A DNA stretch of 64,000 nt from Wenjunlia tyrosinilytica (GTDB lineage Bacteria; Actinomycetota; Actinomycetes; Streptomycetales; Streptomycetaceae): NCBI RefSeq assembly GCF_014646055.1, contig NZ_BMMS01000014.1, positions 62,001 to 126,000 on the forward strand. Reading direction: 5' to 3'. This document shows, in pieces, positions 24,104 through 33,457 of the stretch. Position 1 is the stretch's first letter. Every line of letters begins with the position of its first letter. The notes under the pieces were generated by a model, which did no database searches, was not told the origin of the DNA, and saw nothing but the letters and a program-made list of their open reading frames with translations. The position numbers and the translations under genes are program-made.

Positions 24104-26458
24104 ATGTCGGAACTGTTCGACGCGGTTGACGCCCTGCTGGCGCAGCCCGCCGACGCCCTGCCGCCCCCCGGCGAGCGGGCCCGTCTGCGGGAGGCCGGAC
24201 GGCTGACCCACGACCAGGTCGCCGCCGCGTTGAAGGTCACGCCAGAGGCGGTATGGGCCTGGGAGTCCGGGCTGATCGAGCCGCGGCCTCCGCAACGCCA
24301 GGCATACGCCCGGCTGCTGGCGGGCCTGGCCGAACGCCACCCGGCTCCGTCCGCGCCGGACACGGCCGCACCTGCGGCTCCCGCGCCCGCCCCGGCAGCG
24401 CCGCGGCAGGACCGGGCCCCAGGCGAGCGGGCCGCCGGCGACCGGGACAACGAGCGTGAACCGGAGCGGGGGCACGACCCCGAGCGGGGGCACGACCCCG
24501 AGCGCGAGCCGCGCGCGGTGCCCTGCGTGCGCTGTGGCAGGCCGACCACTTCGGTGGTCGACGGACAGCCTCAGCACGCCTACCCGTCGGCGCTGGCCGC
24601 GCTGGGTGTGCCCCGCTGCTGGGAGCAGGGGACCGCGCAGGGTCCGGAGACCACCGGAGGCGGCGCGGCGGCCGCCTCCGCCGTCCCCGCCGCCAAGCCC
24701 CCTGCGTCGCCCGGACCGCCGTCCCCGGCCCGCCCCCGCCGCGCCGCCGCCTCCGCCCCGGCCCGACGCCCCCGGCTCTCCGCCGCGGCCTCGGCCGCCG
24801 ACACCCTCTTCCCGGGCGGTCCCCTCGCCGTGCTCGACCGCGGCGGCGACGGCGCCCTGATCGCCCACCTGGCCGACGGCCGCGTCCTGCCCGTGCCCGC
24901 CAAGTCCCTTTCCGCCCTGGCGGCCTGGGCGCTCGACACCGCCCGCCTGGGGACCCCCCGCCTGCACCGCCACGGCAAGGACAGCGACGCCCTCGTCGTC
25001 CTCACCGCCGCCGCGACCGAACGCCTCGGCCTCCCTCCTGGCCTCGAGGACCGGCGGACCCTGCGCCTGCCCGGGGACCACAAGTGCGTCCGGCAGATCA
25101 CCAAGGCGGGCTGGAAGCTCACCCGGCGGGGCTTCGGCCCTTGGGCCCGCCTGTACCAGCCGGCCACCGGTGGCGCACGCCGCTGTGTGCAACTCGCCGT
25201 CCTGCCCTGGGGCGCTCTGGAACCCCGCGCCTGGGGTGACGCCGCCGATCTGCCCGCCCCGGAGCTGGCCGCGCTGCTGGGCACCTTCACCGCCCGGGTC
25301 ATCACCCCGCGCGGGTCGACGGCGGTGAACGGCCTGGAGCTGATGACGGCCCTGCGGCCTCCCACCCGTGCCGTCAAGGACGAGGCGGGCGTGTGGGTCT
25401 CCGGGCCGGTGCCCGGCTCCCTGACCGAACCTGTCGACCCCGCCCCGCCGGAGGCCCCGGAGGAGCACCCGATCGCCCGGACGCGGGCCGCCGCCGACGT
25501 CCTGGTCGAGGAGGCCTACGACTGGGCGCGCCCGTTGGAGCTGGTGGACGAGGCCGAGCGGCGGCTGCCGTACGCGGTCGGGGTGGATGTGATGACGGCG
25601 TTCCTCGCCGCCGCCAACCGCCTCACCGTCGGCACCGGTCCGGCCGAGCACATCGACCGGCCGGTGTTCGACAAGAAGATCCCGGGCTGCTGGCAGGTGG
25701 ACCTGTCCGGCATCGACCTCGACCCGCGGCTGCCCAGCCCCTTCACCCCCACCGGGGAGGCACCCGCGGGGCCCGGCTGGTACGCCACGCCGACCGTGGC
25801 CTACGCGCTCGAACTCGGTGCCACCGTCGCGCCGCTCCAGGCCTGGCTGCGTCCGGAGCCCAGCCCCTATCTGGACCCCTGGTACACACGGCTGCGAGAT
25901 GCCTACATGGACACCATGGCCGATCTGGGCGTCACGCCCGAACTGGACCCGGGCGCGTTCCTGCACGCCATGGAGACGCACAAGGACGACCCGGCCGGTG
26001 CGGCGCTGCTGTCGGCGATCAAGGCCACGGTCAAGGGCGGTGTGGGCAAGCTGCGGGAGCGCCCGCAAGGGGCCCGCTACCGGCCCGGTGAACGCTGGCC
26101 CGCCCTCGAACGCCCGACGTGGCGGCCGGACATCCGTGCGGCGCTGATCGCCGCCGCGCGCGTGAACATGCACCGCAAGATGCGCAAGATGGCGGCCTTC
26201 GGACGGTATCCGCTGGCGGTGCTGTCGGACTGCGTGGTCTACCCCGCCGCCGGACCCTCCCCGCTGGATGTGCTGCCGTTCACGGACGACGGCAAGCCGG
26301 TTCCCGGAGCCTTCCGCCTCGGGGTCAACCCCGGCTACGTCAAGCACGAGGGCACCCGGGAGATGGCCTGGACGCTGAGCGCCATGGCCGACGGGGTCAA
26401 TCCCGCCCGCCACATCAAAGGCGACGGCCACGACGCCGTCCTGCTGGGCGGCGAGTAG
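24104..26458 (+). CDS. tap: Telomere-associated protein Tap
   Basis: The 784-residue protein has the complete Tap layout. An N-terminal HTH (RLTHDQVAAALKVTPEAVWA) binds telomeric DNA, a long Pro/Ala/Arg linker follows (about 85-235, with a short duplication ERGHDPERGHDPE), and then comes the conserved large domain. That domain shows WKLTRRGFGPWARLYQP, ITPRGSTAVNGLELMTALRP, EEAYDWARPL, PTVAYALELGATVAPLQAWL, IKATVKGGVGKLRERPQGAR and YPLAVLSDCVVYPA. Tap recruits Tpg to telomere ends, and the family has been reported to have primase/polymerase activity. ATG 24104 has GAGGAGA 7 bp upstream. A small HTH gene precedes it, but tpg is not downstream as usual; the only tpg in view lies upstream on the same strand, beyond an inserted gene. 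Confidence 0.92.
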   Translation: MSELFDAVDALLAQPADALPPPGERARLREAGRLTHDQVAAALKVTPEAVWAWESGLIEPRPPQRQAYARLLAGLAERHPAPSAPDTAAPAAPAPAPAAPRQDRAPGERAAGDRDNEREPERGHDPERGHDPEREPRAVPCVRCGRPTTSVVDGQPQHAYPSALAALGVPRCWEQGTAQGPETTGGGAAAASAVPAAKPPASPGPPSPARPRRAAASAPARRPRLSAAASAADTLFPGGPLAVLDRGGDGALIAHLADGRVLPVPAKSLSALAAWALDTARLGTPRLHRHGKDSDALVVLTAAATERLGLPPGLEDRRTLRLPGDHKCVRQITKAGWKLTRRGFGPWARLYQPATGGARRCVQLAVLPWGALEPRAWGDAADLPAPELAALLGTFTARVITPRGSTAVNGLELMTALRPPTRAVKDEAGVWVSGPVPGSLTEPVDPAPPEAPEEHPIARTRAAADVLVEEAYDWARPLELVDEAERRLPYAVGVDVMTAFLAAANRLTVGTGPAEHIDRPVFDKKIPGCWQVDLSGIDLDPRLPSPFTPTGEAPAGPGWYATPTVAYALELGATVAPLQAWLRPEPSPYLDPWYTRLRDAYMDTMADLGVTPELDPGAFLHAMETHKDDPAGAALLSAIKATVKGGVGKLRERPQGARYRPGERWPALERPTWRPDIRAALIAAARVNMHRKMRKMAAFGRYPLAVLSDCVVYPAAGPSPLDVLPFTDDGKPVPGAFRLGVNPGYVKHEGTREMAWTLSAMADGVNPARHIKGDGHDAVLLGGE

Positions 26459-26560
26459 GCCCGACGGGCCCGCCAGGGCAGACGCCTGTCCACCCCTGTC
26501 CCGTCACCGGGGGCGCGCGCAACGCGCAAATGGAAAATCTCGTGGCGCGACCGCGGCCCC

Positions 26561-26587
26561 TGTCGATCCGGAGGCAAGCTGTTCGTA
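26561..26587 (+). promoter_or_regulatory. Candidate ECF42-type promoter
   Basis: TGTCGA (26561-26566) and CGTA (26584-26587) are 17 bp apart, ending 54 bp before the YCII gene. ECF42 sigma factors are reported to recognise TGTCGA at -35 with a CGA/TC-like -10 upstream of their DGPF partner genes; the sigma gene lies just downstream. The -10 match is partial. Confidence 0.5.
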
Positions 26588-26641
26588 TGGAGGGTGAGAC
26601 GCCGGCACGGAGTCGGCGGCGACGCCAAAGGAAGATCACAG

Positions 26642-26995
26642 ATGAAGAACTACCTGCTCAGCGTGATTCAGCCCGCGGGCGATCCTCCCCCGCCGGAGGT
26701 CCTGGACAAGGTGATGCGGGACGTCCGGGCCTTCGACGAGGAGCTCAGGGCCGCCGGGGCCTGGGTCTTCAACGGCGGACTGCACCCTCCGAGCACTGCC
26801 ACGGTCGTGCGGGTCCAGGACGGTGAGGTGCTCACCTCCGACGGCCCGTTCGCCGAGGGCAAGGAGCACATCGGAGGATGTGTGATCATCAAGGTCACGG
26901 ATCTCGACTCCGCGCTCGAATGGGGCCGCAAGGCCGCCGCGGCGACCACCCTCCCGATCGAAGTACGTCCGTTCCAGGGCGAAGCCGAGGACTGA
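26642..26995 (+). CDS. YCII/DGPF-family protein paired with an ECF42 sigma factor
   Basis: The 117-residue protein reads MKNYLLSVIQPAGDPPPPEV, contains the signature TSDGPFAEGKEHIGG and ends in a ferredoxin-like fold strand (LPIEVRPFQGEAE). DGPF proteins are the regular genomic partners of ECF42 sigma factors; their molecular role is unsettled. ATG 26642 has AAGGAAG upstream. The sigma gene begins 33 bp after its stop, so the two form an operon behind a candidate ECF42 promoter, suggesting positive autoregulation. Confidence 0.9.
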   Translation: MKNYLLSVIQPAGDPPPPEVLDKVMRDVRAFDEELRAAGAWVFNGGLHPPSTATVVRVQDGEVLTSDGPFAEGKEHIGGCVIIKVTDLDSALEWGRKAAAATTLPIEVRPFQGEAED

Positions 26996-27028
26996 GGACG
27001 ACGACCGGGATCGAGGGCTGACAACCAC

Positions 27029-28246
27029 GTGTCCGGTGTCCCCGCCTCGGAGGTCGAGCGCGTGTTCCGTGAGGAGTACGGGCGCGCGGTGGCCGTCCTG
27101 GTCCGCGACATCGGTGACATCGGTGTCGCCGAGGAAGCGGTCCAGGACGCCTTCACCGAGGCGGTGCGGCGCTGGCCCGGCACGGGACTGCCGCCGAGTC
27201 CGGCCGGCTGGATCATCACCACCGCCCGCAACCGCGCGATCGACCGCCTGCGCCGGGAAGCGTCCCGCGAGGACCGGCACGCCCAGGCCGCCCTGCTGTA
27301 CGCACCCGCGGAACCCGGCGAGGAGGGCGCCGTGCGCGACGACCGGTTGCGCCTGATCTTCACCTGCTGCCACCCGGCGCTCGCTCCCCGGGTCCAGGTC
27401 GCTCTCACGCTCCGGCTCCTGGGAGGACTCACCACCGCCGAGATCGCGCACGCCTTCCTGGTGCCCGAGCCGACGATGGCGCAGCGGCTGGTCAGGGCGA
27501 AGGGAAAGATCCGCGACGCCCGGATCCCCTACCGTGTCCCGAAAGAGGCGGATCTCCCGGAGCGCCTGCGGGCCGTGCTGGCCGTTGTCTACCTCATCTT
27601 CAACGAGGGCTACGCGGCGAGCTCGGGCGACCGGCTGGTCCGCGAGGACCTGTGTGCCGAGGCCATCCGCCTGGGACGGCTCCTGGTGGAGCTCATGCCC
27701 GACGAGCCGGAGGCCATGGGACTGCTCGCGCTCATGCTGCTCGTCGAGTCGCGTCGGGCCGCCCGCACCACTCCGGACGGTGAACTGGTCCTCCTGGCCG
27801 GCCAGGACCGCGGCCTCTGGGACCGAGGCCTCATCGCCGAGGGCCAGGCCATCGTCCGCGGATGCCTACGGCGCGACCGGCCCGGCCCGTATCAGATCCA
27901 GGCCGCGATCAATGCCGTCCACAGCGACGCGCCGACCGCGGCCGCCACGGACTGGCGGCAGGTCCTACGGCTCTACGACCAGCTCCTCTCGGTGGCCCCG
28001 ACTCCCGTGGTGGCGCTCAACCGCGCGGTCGCGGTGGCCGAGGTCGACGGACCGGAGGCGGCGCTCACCCTCGTCGACGGGCTCGACCTCGGCGGCTACT
28101 ACCTCTTCCACGCCGTCCGCGCCGACCTGCTCCGGCGGCTCGGCCGCGACGCGGACGCGGCGCTCGCGTACGAGGAGGCCATCGCCCGCACCGGCAACGC
28201 CGCCGAACGGGACTTTCTGCGGCGCGGCCGCCGGACGCTCCCCTGA
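27029..28246 (+). CDS. ECF42-group RNA polymerase sigma factor with C-terminal TPR-like extension
   Basis: The 405-residue protein has sigma region 2 ([20 protein letters not shown], then [11 protein letters not shown]), region 4 ([20 protein letters not shown]) and a long C-terminal helical part from about residue 180 ([20 protein letters not shown], then [17 protein letters not shown]). The length (about 400 instead of 180-200) and the LIFNEGY motif define the ECF42/SigK-like class with TPR-type tail, which replaces an anti-sigma factor as the control element. The GTG at 27029 lacks a strong ribosome-binding site. Confidence 0.92.
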   Translation: MSGVPASEVERVFREEYGRAVAVLVRDIGDIGVAEEAVQDAFTEAVRRWPGTGLPPSPAGWIITTARNRAIDRLRREASREDRHAQAALLYAPAEPGEEGAVRDDRLRLIFTCCHPALAPRVQVALTLRLLGGLTTAEIAHAFLVPEPTMAQRLVRAKGKIRDARIPYRVPKEADLPERLRAVLAVVYLIFNEGYAASSGDRLVREDLCAEAIRLGRLLVELMPDEPEAMGLLALMLLVESRRAARTTPDGELVLLAGQDRGLWDRGLIAEGQAIVRGCLRRDRPGPYQIQAAINAVHSDAPTAAATDWRQVLRLYDQLLSVAPTPVVALNRAVAVAEVDGPEAALTLVDGLDLGGYYLFHAVRADLLRRLGRDADAALAYEEAIARTGNAAERDFLRRGRRTLP

Positions 28247-28280
28247 GCGGGATCACCACCCGGGCGCAGCGCGAGCGCCA

Positions 28281-28310
28281 GGAGCCGCCGCGTCCGACCG
28301 CGGCGGCTCC
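28281..28310. terminator. Bidirectional hairpin between sigma and ammonium transporter genes
   Basis: GGAGCCGCCGCG pairs perfectly with CGCGGCGGCTCC around a 6-nt loop in the gap between convergent stops. Confidence 0.75.
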
Positions 28311-28320
28311 GCGTCACGCT

Positions 28321-29628
28321 CTACGCGTCCACCATCGTGTGCTCGGGCGCGGCCGTTCCGGCGTCGCCCGGGCCCGGGGAGGGTACGGCGTGAAGGCCCG
28401 CCGGGGAGCCGCCCAGCGCGCTGAAGTCATAGGCGGTCTCGGCGTGGAAGGCCTGGTCGACCCCGGCGGTCTCGTCGTCCTCGCTGGCCCGGAAGCCCAC
28501 GGTGCCGTCGACGAGCTTGGCGAGAAGCCAGGAGACGACGAAGGAGAACGCCATCACCGAGAAGGCGCCGACCGCCTGCCTGCCCAGCTGGTCCAGCCCC
28601 GCCCTGCCCCCGGTGGCGAGCACGCCGACGAGCAGGGTGCCGATGACACCGCCGACGAGGTGGACGCCGACGACGTCCAGTGAGTCGTCGTAGCCCAGCT
28701 TGTACTTGAGGCTGACCGCCCACGAGCACACACCACCGGCGGCAACGCCGATGACGAGCGCGCCGAACGCGTTGACATGGGCACCCGACGGAGTGATGGC
28801 GACCAGACCGGCCACCGCGCCGGAGGCCGCGCCGAGCGTGGTGAACGCCCCGTGCCGGATCCGCTCGTACGCCAGCCAGCCGAGCATCGCGGCGCCTGCG
28901 GCCACCTGGGTGTTCAGAGCCATGTTGGCGGCCGTGCCGTTCGCCGCGAGGGCGGATCCCGCGTTGAACCCGAACCAGCCGAACCAGAGCAGACCGGCGC
29001 CCAGCATCACCAGGGGCAGGCTGTGGGGCCGCATCGGCTCCTGCGTGAATCCGATCCGCTTGCCCACCACCAGGACGGCGGCGAGCGCGCCGATACCGGC
29101 GTTGATGTGGACCGCCGTGCCGCCCGCGAAGTCGATGACCTCGAGCTTGAACAGCCAGCCGTCCGCCTGCCACACCCAGTGCGCCACCGGGAAGTAGACG
29201 AGCGTGACCCACAGGGTGATGAACAGCGCCCAGGCGCTGAATTTCACCCGGTCCGCCAGCGCCCCGCTCATCAGTGCGGGAGTGATGACGGCGAACATCA
29301 GCTGGAAGAGCGCGAAGGCGAATACGGGAATGCCTTCCTTTCCGCCGGACAGCGTCTCGACACCGATGCCCTTGAGGCCGATGTGGTCGAAGTCGCCCAG
29401 CAGGCCGCCGCCGATGTCGTCACCGAAGGCGAGCGAGTATCCATAGAGCACCCACAGCACGCTGACGATGCCGAGCGAGACAAAGGACATCATGAGCATG
29501 CTCAGCGCGCTCTTCACGCGCACCATGCCGCCGTAGAAGAATGCCAGGCCGGGTGTCATCAGCATGACGAGCGCGGCACTGATCAGGACGAACGCGGTAT
29601 CTGCGCCGTTCAAGGTCGGGACTCCCAT
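28321..29628 (-). CDS. amt: Ammonium transporter (Amt/Mep family)
   Basis: The 435-residue membrane protein has the eleven-helix Amt pattern. It begins with LNGADTAFVLISAALVMLMT, then PGLAFFYGGMVRVKSALSML (the conserved first-helix motif), FAGGTAVHINAGIGALAAVL carrying a pore His, LLWFGWFGFNAGSALAANG, and VVGVHLVGGVIGTLLVGVLA carrying the second pore His. A C-terminal cytoplasmic tail of about 50 residues is longer and more acidic than usual. No glnK or glnD gene accompanies it, so it is a secondary amt copy. ATG 29628 is chosen because it starts at the first helix; the longer frame adds 86 unrelated residues. Confidence 0.93.
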   Translation of the reverse strand: MGVPTLNGADTAFVLISAALVMLMTPGLAFFYGGMVRVKSALSMLMMSFVSLGIVSVLWVLYGYSLAFGDDIGGGLLGDFDHIGLKGIGVETLSGGKEGIPVFAFALFQLMFAVITPALMSGALADRVKFSAWALFITLWVTLVYFPVAHWVWQADGWLFKLEVIDFAGGTAVHINAGIGALAAVLVVGKRIGFTQEPMRPHSLPLVMLGAGLLWFGWFGFNAGSALAANGTAANMALNTQVAAGAAMLGWLAYERIRHGAFTTLGAASGAVAGLVAITPSGAHVNAFGALVIGVAAGGVCSWAVSLKYKLGYDDSLDVVGVHLVGGVIGTLLVGVLATGGRAGLDQLGRQAVGAFSVMAFSFVVSWLLAKLVDGTVGFRASEDDETAGVDQAFHAETAYDFSALGGSPAGLHAVPSPGPGDAGTAAPEHTMVDA

Positions 29629-29897
29629 GGGTTGAACCGCCCCCGGTCCATGGGGGCGGTGAGGTGCTGTATTCCGGGTGGCGTGCGAAGCCTGGAGTGG
29701 CGTGCCGAGCCGAGTCGGTCGAACCGCCGAAGCCATGTGACCAATGGCCACTACCACTTGACAACCCATCACCAGGGCTGTCGCAAAAGGCTTCGGCGCG
29801 CTCGACGAAAGCTTTCGGTCAGCGGGAGGCCGCGGGTATCCGGCCCCCGGCCCTGCGGAAAGGAGGCGTTTCGGTAAGCCCTTCACGTGATCCTTGG

Positions 29898-31151
29898 CTA
29901 CTGGTCGAGCTCCTGCTCGATCGGCGGCTTGTCAGCCGTGCCGCGTGGCGCGTCGGCCTCCTCCCGCTGGCCGTAGCTGACGCGCTCGATGAACATCTCG
30001 GTGAAGACGGAGACCTTGGCCCGCAGCGCCCAGGGGTCGAACGGCTTGGCGATGTAGTCGACGGCCCCGGCGGCATAGCCGCGGGTGGCGTGCTCCGAGT
30101 CGCTGCCCATGGCGGTGAGGAAGATGATCGGGATGTGCCTGGTGCGGGCGCGGCGCTTGATGTGCGCGGCGGTCTCGTAGCCGTCCATGTCGGGCATCTG
30201 CACATCCAGCAGGATCACGGCGAAGTCGTCCTGCTCCAGCAGCGCCTTGAGTGCCTCGGTGCCGGACGTGGCCGCCACGATCTCGTAGTGCAGTGCGGAG
30301 AGCACCTCGGAGAGGGCGAGCAGATTGTTGGGCTGGTCGTCGACGATGAGGATCCTGGGCTGCGGTCCGGCCGGCGCCCGTAACCGGTGCGGCGCCGGAA
30401 CGTCCGCCACGGCGGCCGGCTCGGGCACCATCGCGGGCGCCGCGCCCGAGTCCGGTCGGGGACCCGGCTCCGGTTCACCGGCCCGCCGCACCGTGCTCTG
30501 CTGTTCCTCCACCGTGGCGAGCTGCCGCTCCAGCAGCTCGCACCGGGACTCGGCGAGCAGCGCCCGCTGCCGTGCGACCTCCAGCTCCTCGGTGAGCCGC
30601 TGCACCTCGGACAGCAGCATGTCCCGCTCCTGGGTGAGCTGCTCGCGGTCCTTGAGATGCAGTTCCACGGCGTCGGCGCTGCGCTGCCCGTCGGCCCAGG
30701 CGGCCTCCATCCGGTTCAGCCGCACCTGGAGGTCGGCGATGCGGTGCTTGCGGTCGAGCAGGACCTCGCTGAGGGCCTCCTCCTGCACGGTGGACCGCCG
30801 GGCCTCTCGGTCGGCCTGTGCCAGCTGCGTCTGCAGGAGGTCCATCGCGTGGGAGGCCGAGCCACCGGTCTGCACCGCCGCCCGGTGGAGTTCCCGCATC
30901 AGACTCATGGCCTGCGGTGTGGGGGCGGCGCGGTGGTGCTCGGCCACGTCCTGGAACAGGTCGACGACGAACTCCCAGGGCGGGATCCTCGTCCCGCTCA
31001 GATAGCGCGAGAGGGTCCCGGCGTCCCGGTAGCGGCGTGCGGCGTAGCGCCGCACCGAGACCTCCAGGCCCGCGAACAACTGCCGCAGGGCCTCCGCGAA
31101 GGCTCTGCTCTCGTTGGTCAACCCCGCTCCGAGGGGACGCAGCTCACCCAC
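29898..31151 (-). CDS. Orphan receiver-domain protein with HTH-like and coiled-coil N-terminus
   Basis: The 417-residue protein has three parts. Residues about 15-70 (FAEALRQLFAGLEVSVRRYA, then LSRYLSGTRIPPWEFVVDLF) look like the XRE-type region seen in many Streptomyces proteins. Residues about 100-230 are a coiled coil rich in Glu, Gln and Arg. Residues about 265-390 are a CheY-like receiver with acidic pair DD, phosphoacceptor Asp316 in LLDVQMPDMDG and Lys369 in YIAKPFD. No output domain follows the receiver and no histidine kinase gene is adjacent, so it probably acts by protein contact or through the N-terminal domain. Function unknown. Confidence 0.85.
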   Translation of the reverse strand: MGELRPLGAGLTNESRAFAEALRQLFAGLEVSVRRYAARRYRDAGTLSRYLSGTRIPPWEFVVDLFQDVAEHHRAAPTPQAMSLMRELHRAAVQTGGSASHAMDLLQTQLAQADREARRSTVQEEALSEVLLDRKHRIADLQVRLNRMEAAWADGQRSADAVELHLKDREQLTQERDMLLSEVQRLTEELEVARQRALLAESRCELLERQLATVEEQQSTVRRAGEPEPGPRPDSGAAPAMVPEPAAVADVPAPHRLRAPAGPQPRILIVDDQPNNLLALSEVLSALHYEIVAATSGTEALKALLEQDDFAVILLDVQMPDMDGYETAAHIKRRARTRHIPIIFLTAMGSDSEHATRGYAAGAVDYIAKPFDPWALRAKVSVFTEMFIERVSYGQREEADAPRGTADKPPIEQELDQ

Positions 31152-31318
31152 AAAGCTCTCCGATCAGGCTGGTGAGGAAGGCAGCCGCGAGACGCGGCTG
31201 CCTTGTTCGGGCCGTACCGCCATGGGCGCGGCGGCGGGTGATCCGATTCTCGTGGGTCGAGGCGGCGTTGCAGGGGCGCAACGGGACCGGCGGCAACAAC
31301 CGGCAACAAGCGTGCCGC

Positions 31319-33346
31319 TCAGGCCTCCGGCTCGCGGGCTGGCTGGAGGCCGGTGGCGCGCTCCTCGGGCGAGACAGGCCGGGGAATCACATTCGCGGCA
31401 TCGGCCGGGCGGGTCGCGTACTGGTCGGCCTGCATCCGGTACATCGAGGCATAGCGGCCGCCCCTGGCCACGAGCTCGTCATGGGTGCCGTGCTCGACGA
31501 GACGGCCGTGGTGCAGGACGTAGATGGCGTCGGCGCGCCGGACCGCGGCCATGCGGTGAGTGACGAGCACGACCGCGCGCCCCGGCTCGGCCAGCGCGCG
31601 GATCTTCTCGAAACAGGCGATCTCCGCCGCCGGGTCGAGGGCGGAGGTGGGCTCGTCGACGATGACCACGGTCGCATGGCGGTAGCGCGTTCGGGCCAGC
31701 CCGATCTTCTGCCACTGACCACCCGACAGCTCGGACGCGCCGCGGAACATCCGGGCCAGCAGGGTCTCCATCCCGTGGGGCAGGTCGGCGATCACCTCGT
31801 CCGCGCCGGAGTACGCGGCGGCCCGGTGGAGTTCGTCCGGCCCGGCCGGGCGGGAGGGCCTGCCCACGCGGATGTTGGCCGCCGCGGTGAACGGCCAGTG
31901 CTCGAAGTCCTGCGTCAGCAGGCTGACGTGGTCGAAGACCTGGCCGCGGTCGGCGTGGGCGAGGTCCACACCGTCCCACCGGATCCGGCCCTTGTCCGGC
32001 AGGTACAGGCCGGCCAGCAACTTGGCCAGGGTGGACTTGCCGGAGCCGTTCTCGCCGACCAGGGCGACGACCTGTCCGGTGGGGATGGACAGCGACACGT
32101 CCTCGACGGCGGCAGTGGCGCGGTCGGGATAGCGGAAGGTGACCTGCTCCAGGGCCACCACCGAGGGACGGGCGGGCAGGTCCAGGCCGCTGTCGGGGAT
32201 CGCTCGGTGCCGGGCCTCGTCGAGGAAGCGGTCGAGGTCGCGGACGTACAGCGACTCCTCGTGCAGATCGTTGATGTTCATCACCAGGGCTCCGAGGCTC
32301 CCCGAACCGGAGCGGATGGCCAGCACGGCCGTGCCGGCGACCGCCAGCTCCATGTGCCCGGTCAGGATCAGCCCGCCGAGTGCAGCGTAGGTGGCCAGCG
32401 CCGCCACCCCGGACATCGCCGCCGCCAGCAGCTCGGTGGCGGCCTTCTGCCGCGCCAGGCGAGTCTGCTCGGCCTCGGCGGTCTCGGCCATCTGCCGGTA
32501 GTGCCGCAGCACATACGGACCCGCCCCGTGGACCCTTACCTCCGGCGCGGCGGTGCGGGAGGTGAGCATGCTGCCCAGCAGCCGTCCGGCCCGCACGTGT
32601 TCGACCCACTGCATCATCGAGACGTACCGGCGCTGCGCCACCCGCATCGCCCCCCATCCGCGCGGCGCCGCGATCAGGACGAGCATCGGCAGGAGCACCG
32701 GATGAAGGACCGTCAGGACACCGGCGGCGGCGACCAGGGCCAGGATGCCGTTGACTGCTGCCACGCAGGCGCCGATCATCCTGCGGGCCGAGCTCGAGCC
32801 GTACTGCGCGATGTCGATCAGGCGCCGGAAGTCGCCGTCCTCGACGGCCTCCAGTTCGACCCGCACGGCCCCTTCCAGGTATCGCTCGGTCGCCAGCCGC
32901 TCGACCTTGGGCTCCAGGCGTCCGGCCGCGGCGGTCGACCTCGACGCCAGGACGGCACCGATCACCGCGATCACCGAGGCCGCGATCAGGGCGGGCAGTG
33001 CGGCGTGCAGCCGCGCGGCCGCGCCACCGCCCGCCAGGATCGCCTGGAGGGCGGCGTTGACGGCCAGGAGGTTCAGCGCTCCGGTGACGCCCTGGCCGAT
33101 CTCGGCGGCCCCCACGGTGACCAGGGCGTGCCGGTCGGCGTTCCAGGCCAGCCGCACCGTGCTGGAGACCAGCTGGGGTAAGGACCGGATCGCCGAGGCC
33201 ATGGTGAGGTCGAGTGAGGCGTACTCGTGGTCGTTCCACCCCATGTCGTAGCGCAGTGGGCCGCCGAACAGCTCCCGTTCGCTGTCGGACACCGCCGGCT
33301 CGACGGGCTTGGGGCGGCGCAGCCACTGACTCAGGGGGTTGGGCAT
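31319..33346 (-). CDS. ABC exporter, fused membrane and ATPase domains
   Basis: The 675-residue half-transporter has a six-helix membrane domain (about residues 65-340, weakly conserved and Ala-rich) and an ATPase domain with Walker A GENGSGKST (near 428), signature ELSGGQWQK and Walker B VVIVDEPTSALDP followed by the H-loop VLVTHRM. The LSGGQWQ form and domain order resemble peptide or lantibiotic exporters. ATG 33346 starts MPNPLSQWLRRPKP; the 25-residue longer form lacks support. It follows the P450 gene by 111 bp on the same strand, so it could be the last gene of the catabolic operon, but no operator lies between them and export of a metabolite is only a possibility. Confidence 0.85.
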   Translation of the reverse strand: MPNPLSQWLRRPKPVEPAVSDSERELFGGPLRYDMGWNDHEYASLDLTMASAIRSLPQLVSSTVRLAWNADRHALVTVGAAEIGQGVTGALNLLAVNAALQAILAGGGAAARLHAALPALIAASVIAVIGAVLASRSTAAAGRLEPKVERLATERYLEGAVRVELEAVEDGDFRRLIDIAQYGSSSARRMIGACVAAVNGILALVAAAGVLTVLHPVLLPMLVLIAAPRGWGAMRVAQRRYVSMMQWVEHVRAGRLLGSMLTSRTAAPEVRVHGAGPYVLRHYRQMAETAEAEQTRLARQKAATELLAAAMSGVAALATYAALGGLILTGHMELAVAGTAVLAIRSGSGSLGALVMNINDLHEESLYVRDLDRFLDEARHRAIPDSGLDLPARPSVVALEQVTFRYPDRATAAVEDVSLSIPTGQVVALVGENGSGKSTLAKLLAGLYLPDKGRIRWDGVDLAHADRGQVFDHVSLLTQDFEHWPFTAAANIRVGRPSRPAGPDELHRAAAYSGADEVIADLPHGMETLLARMFRGASELSGGQWQKIGLARTRYRHATVVIVDEPTSALDPAAEIACFEKIRALAEPGRAVVLVTHRMAAVRRADAIYVLHHGRLVEHGTHDELVARGGRYASMYRMQADQYATRPADAANVIPRPVSPEERATGLQPAREPEA

Positions 33347-33457
33347 GGCGGACAGGATGCCTCCTCGATGAGGGCGTTCGGACGGGTGCTCGGACAACGA
33401 TCCTCGAGGGTGGCCGGTCACGGGCAGTGTGTCGATCGCCGGTTCGAAGTGGCGCCG

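Noticed and set aside
23960-26431. 823-codon minus-strand frame opposite tap
   Set aside because: Gly/Arg/Val-rich shadow of the tap reading frame; the plus strand has a clear Tap protein with ribosome-binding site.
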